Shown here piece by piece: positions 5,841-7,087 of a stretch of 7,087 nt of DNA. The position numbers were made by a program, and so were the translations under genes. The stretch covers positions 1-7,087 of the forward strand of contig JAFGOL010000213.1 in assembly GCA_016926495.1 (NCBI GenBank), read 5' to 3'. The DNA comes from Oligoflexia bacterium. Lineage in GTDB: Bacteria > Bdellovibrionota > JAFGOL01. Numbering within the stretch: the first letter of the stretch is position 1; each line of letters begins with the position of its first letter. The notes beneath the pieces are model-generated. The model saw nothing but the letters and a program-made list of their open reading frames with translations, did no database searches and was not told the DNA's origin.

Positions 5841-7073
5841 AAAAATGTCTCCGCCCCAGAGTCTTGTTAAAAACATTTGCACAGGCAGCACGGTTATGTC
5901 CCCTATTTTTTTTGGAGTTGTTTCCGTGCATACCACTATCTTTTTTTTAAGTTTCAGATCTTCCGATAACGCTTTAAGGCCTTTAAGATGCCTGCCCGTA
6001 ACATTGTCCGTTGCCTTTACTTCTATGGCTGTTTCATCGTTGATTAAAAAGTCCACCTCCATTTTTGAAGCTGATCGCCAGTAGTATAAATTGTTGTTCA
6101 GGATTTTGCGGCTGTATTCCATGTAGGCCCTGAGTTCGGTAAAAATAAAATGTTCAAGCGCCTTTCCGAAAAGTTCGGTTTTAAATTTTATATTGGATCT
6201 ACCTGCCAGTTTATTGCATACCCCTACGTCAAAGAAATAAAATTTCGCCGTGCTTATTGCCTTCCTTTTTTTTGTTTTGGTATAGGGTTCAAGCAGGTTG
6301 CCGATCATGGTATCCTGAAGTATTTTATAATACTCTGTTACGGTGCTGGCCGGTACGCCGCAATCACTGGAAATTCCTGCAAAGTTGACTAATTCGGCGT
6401 TTGTAAGAGCGGCTGTTTCAACAAATCTGGAAAATCCGTCTATTTTTCTGACCAGTCCCTCTGCCTTTATTTCCTCCTGCAGGTACGTGCCTATATATGA
6501 ATTTAAATCCTCGTCAGGATTATCGGATTGATATATTGCCGGCAGGGAACCGTAATTCAGGACCCGCAACAGATTAAAATCGGTTATTTCCCTGCTTGTA
6601 AGTGGGAATAAGTACCTTGTCCATGCTCTTCCGGCCAAAAGGTTTGTTCCGCTTCTTTTTAATTTTCGGGCGCTGCTTCCGGTAAGAATAAATTTGATTT
6701 TTTCCGATTCTATCAGGTTGTGTACTTCGTCTAAAAGTTCCGGAATTTTTTGAATTTCATCTATGATGACAGGCGTGCTTTCAGGTAACATTTTTTGTTC
6801 TTTAAGATGCAGCAGTTCATATCTTAAATTTTCGGGATTCATGCTCAGGCGACGGAAAACGTCGGCCTCAAGCAGGTTATATTTTTTTGAATTTTTAAAA
6901 AGCTCGTTTAATAAAAAGGTTTTTCCGGTTTGTCTTGGCCCGAACAGAAAAATGCTTTTTTTAAAAACTTCCTGCCTTAAGTCCAATGTCCTTAAATATT
7001 TAATTATAATTGGTTGAAAAATTCGGACAAAAGTTGAGTAAAAATTAAGGTGGCAAAACCTCCTAAAAGGCAA
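5838..7073 (-). CDS. AAA+ ATPase with DUF4143 (PD-(D/E)XK-like) C-terminal domain; start uncertain
   Basis: A P-loop ATPase of the widespread bacterial and archaeal AAA_14/DUF4143 group, whose cellular role is poorly defined. Counting from TTG 7073, Walker A is GPRQTGKT (45-52) and Walker B is VIIDEIQ (102-108). The sensor-like LTGSSARKL is at 130-138, followed by GRAW and YLFPLT (148-159). A helix-turn-helix-like segment lies around 215-265. The DUF4143 part carries a nuclease-like signature, EVDFLIN (339-345) with EVKAT (351-355), ending normally near 411. The body is intact, but the start is not. TTG 7073 has no ribosome-binding site and the frame stays open to the window edge. Family members usually begin about 22-24 residues before Walker A with a Met-Ile-Lys-like start, and here that place reads Ile-Ile-Ile-Lys (ATT-ATA-ATT, 7010-7002). 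TTG 6986 is another option. It is AT-richer than the operon and convergent to it, fitting an acquired accessory gene. Confidence 0.85.
   Translation of the reverse strand: MPFRRFCHLNFYSTFVRIFQPIIIKYLRTLDLRQEVFKKSIFLFGPRQTGKTFLLNELFKNSKKYNLLEADVFRRLSMNPENLRYELLHLKEQKMLPESTPVIIDEIQKIPELLDEVHNLIESEKIKFILTGSSARKLKRSGTNLLAGRAWTRYLFPLTSREITDFNLLRVLNYGSLPAIYQSDNPDEDLNSYIGTYLQEEIKAEGLVRKIDGFSRFVETAALTNAELVNFAGISSDCGVPASTVTEYYKILQDTMIGNLLEPYTKTKKRKAISTAKFYFFDVGVCNKLAGRSNIKFKTELFGKALEHFIFTELRAYMEYSRKILNNNLYYWRSASKMEVDFLINDETAIEVKATDNVTGRHLKGLKALSEDLKLKKKIVVCTETTPKKIGDITVLPVQMFLTRLWGGDIF
7003..7030 (-). promoter_or_regulatory. Promoter candidate for the ATPase gene, lying inside the annotated N-terminus
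   Basis: On the minus strand a perfect TATAAT (7008-7003) follows TTGTCC (7030-7025) by 16 bp; the latter matches four of six -35 bases. Transcription would start near 6996, which argues that residues 1 to about 28 of the longest reading frame are not translated and favours a start at or after 6986. The flanking sequence is AT-rich, so a chance match is possible. Confidence 0.35.
7036..7064 (-). other. Orphan Shine-Dalgarno inside the 5' part of the ATPase frame
   Basis: On the minus strand a perfect AGGAGG (7064-7059) is not followed at a suitable distance by a start codon in the ATPase frame. The only nearby candidate, TTG at 7056-7054, is out of frame and stops after three codons (Met-Pro-Pro, TAA). 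It may be a relict ribosome-binding site whose original start has been lost, a minicistron, or chance. Confidence 0.2.
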
Positions 7074-7087
7074 TAAAAAGTCTAAAG

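Noticed and set aside
5906..6273. T8 runs as programmed slippage sites in the ATPase gene
   Set aside because: The reading frame is intact through all three runs and the alternative frames give no meaningful extension; Lys-rich segments in AT-rich DNA explain them.
5838..7073. ATPase as the antitoxin or effector partner of the operon
   Set aside because: It is convergent, separated by a structured boundary, compositionally different, and belongs to a family found in many contexts.

Overview
The window looks like a piece of a Gram-negative-type (diderm) bacterial chromosome of moderate GC. The grounds are Sec signal peptides with AxA-type cleavage sites, a lipobox lipoprotein whose mature part resembles the AgmX/PglI (TonB C-terminal-like) domain of envelope and motility proteins, and a bacterial M32 metallocarboxypeptidase. 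Arginine is often encoded by AGG and gene junctions are tightly overlapped. AgmX-like domains recall myxobacteria-like or deeply branching candidate lineages, but the phylum cannot be fixed from this sequence alone. No rRNA, tRNA, CRISPR array, transposase or phage gene is visible.

Layout: positions 1-250 are a non-coding leader rich in short repeats: nested inverted repeats, three CCGGC boxes, a GWCAAA motif repeated every 15 bp, a four-codon minicistron with a strong Shine-Dalgarno, and an extended -10 promoter candidate. Positions 251-5760 hold five plus-strand genes whose junctions all overlap (4, 1, 19 and 1 nt), so they almost certainly form one translationally coupled operon. In order they encode a 902-residue exported protein of unknown family, a receiver-only response regulator with an unusual N-terminal tail, a small AgmX/PglI-like lipoprotein, a small exported tyrosine-rich protein, and an M32 carboxypeptidase (thermostable carboxypeptidase 1/Taq type). 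Positions 5758-5840 are a compact imperfect palindromic element between convergent genes, and its ends supply both stop codons. Positions 5838-7073 on the minus strand encode an AT-richer AAA+ ATPase of the DUF4143 type, an accessory gene whose start codon is unclear.

How the genes may work together (inference): three of the five operon products are predicted to leave the cytoplasm and none belongs to a well-known pathway. A receiver domain is encoded between the large exported protein and the lipoprotein. This is consistent with a regulated envelope structure, for example a surface, secretion or motility-associated complex. The cytoplasmic peptidase at the end is the only confidently assigned enzyme of the operon and may simply share the transcript. 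The minus-strand ATPase appears unrelated to the operon.
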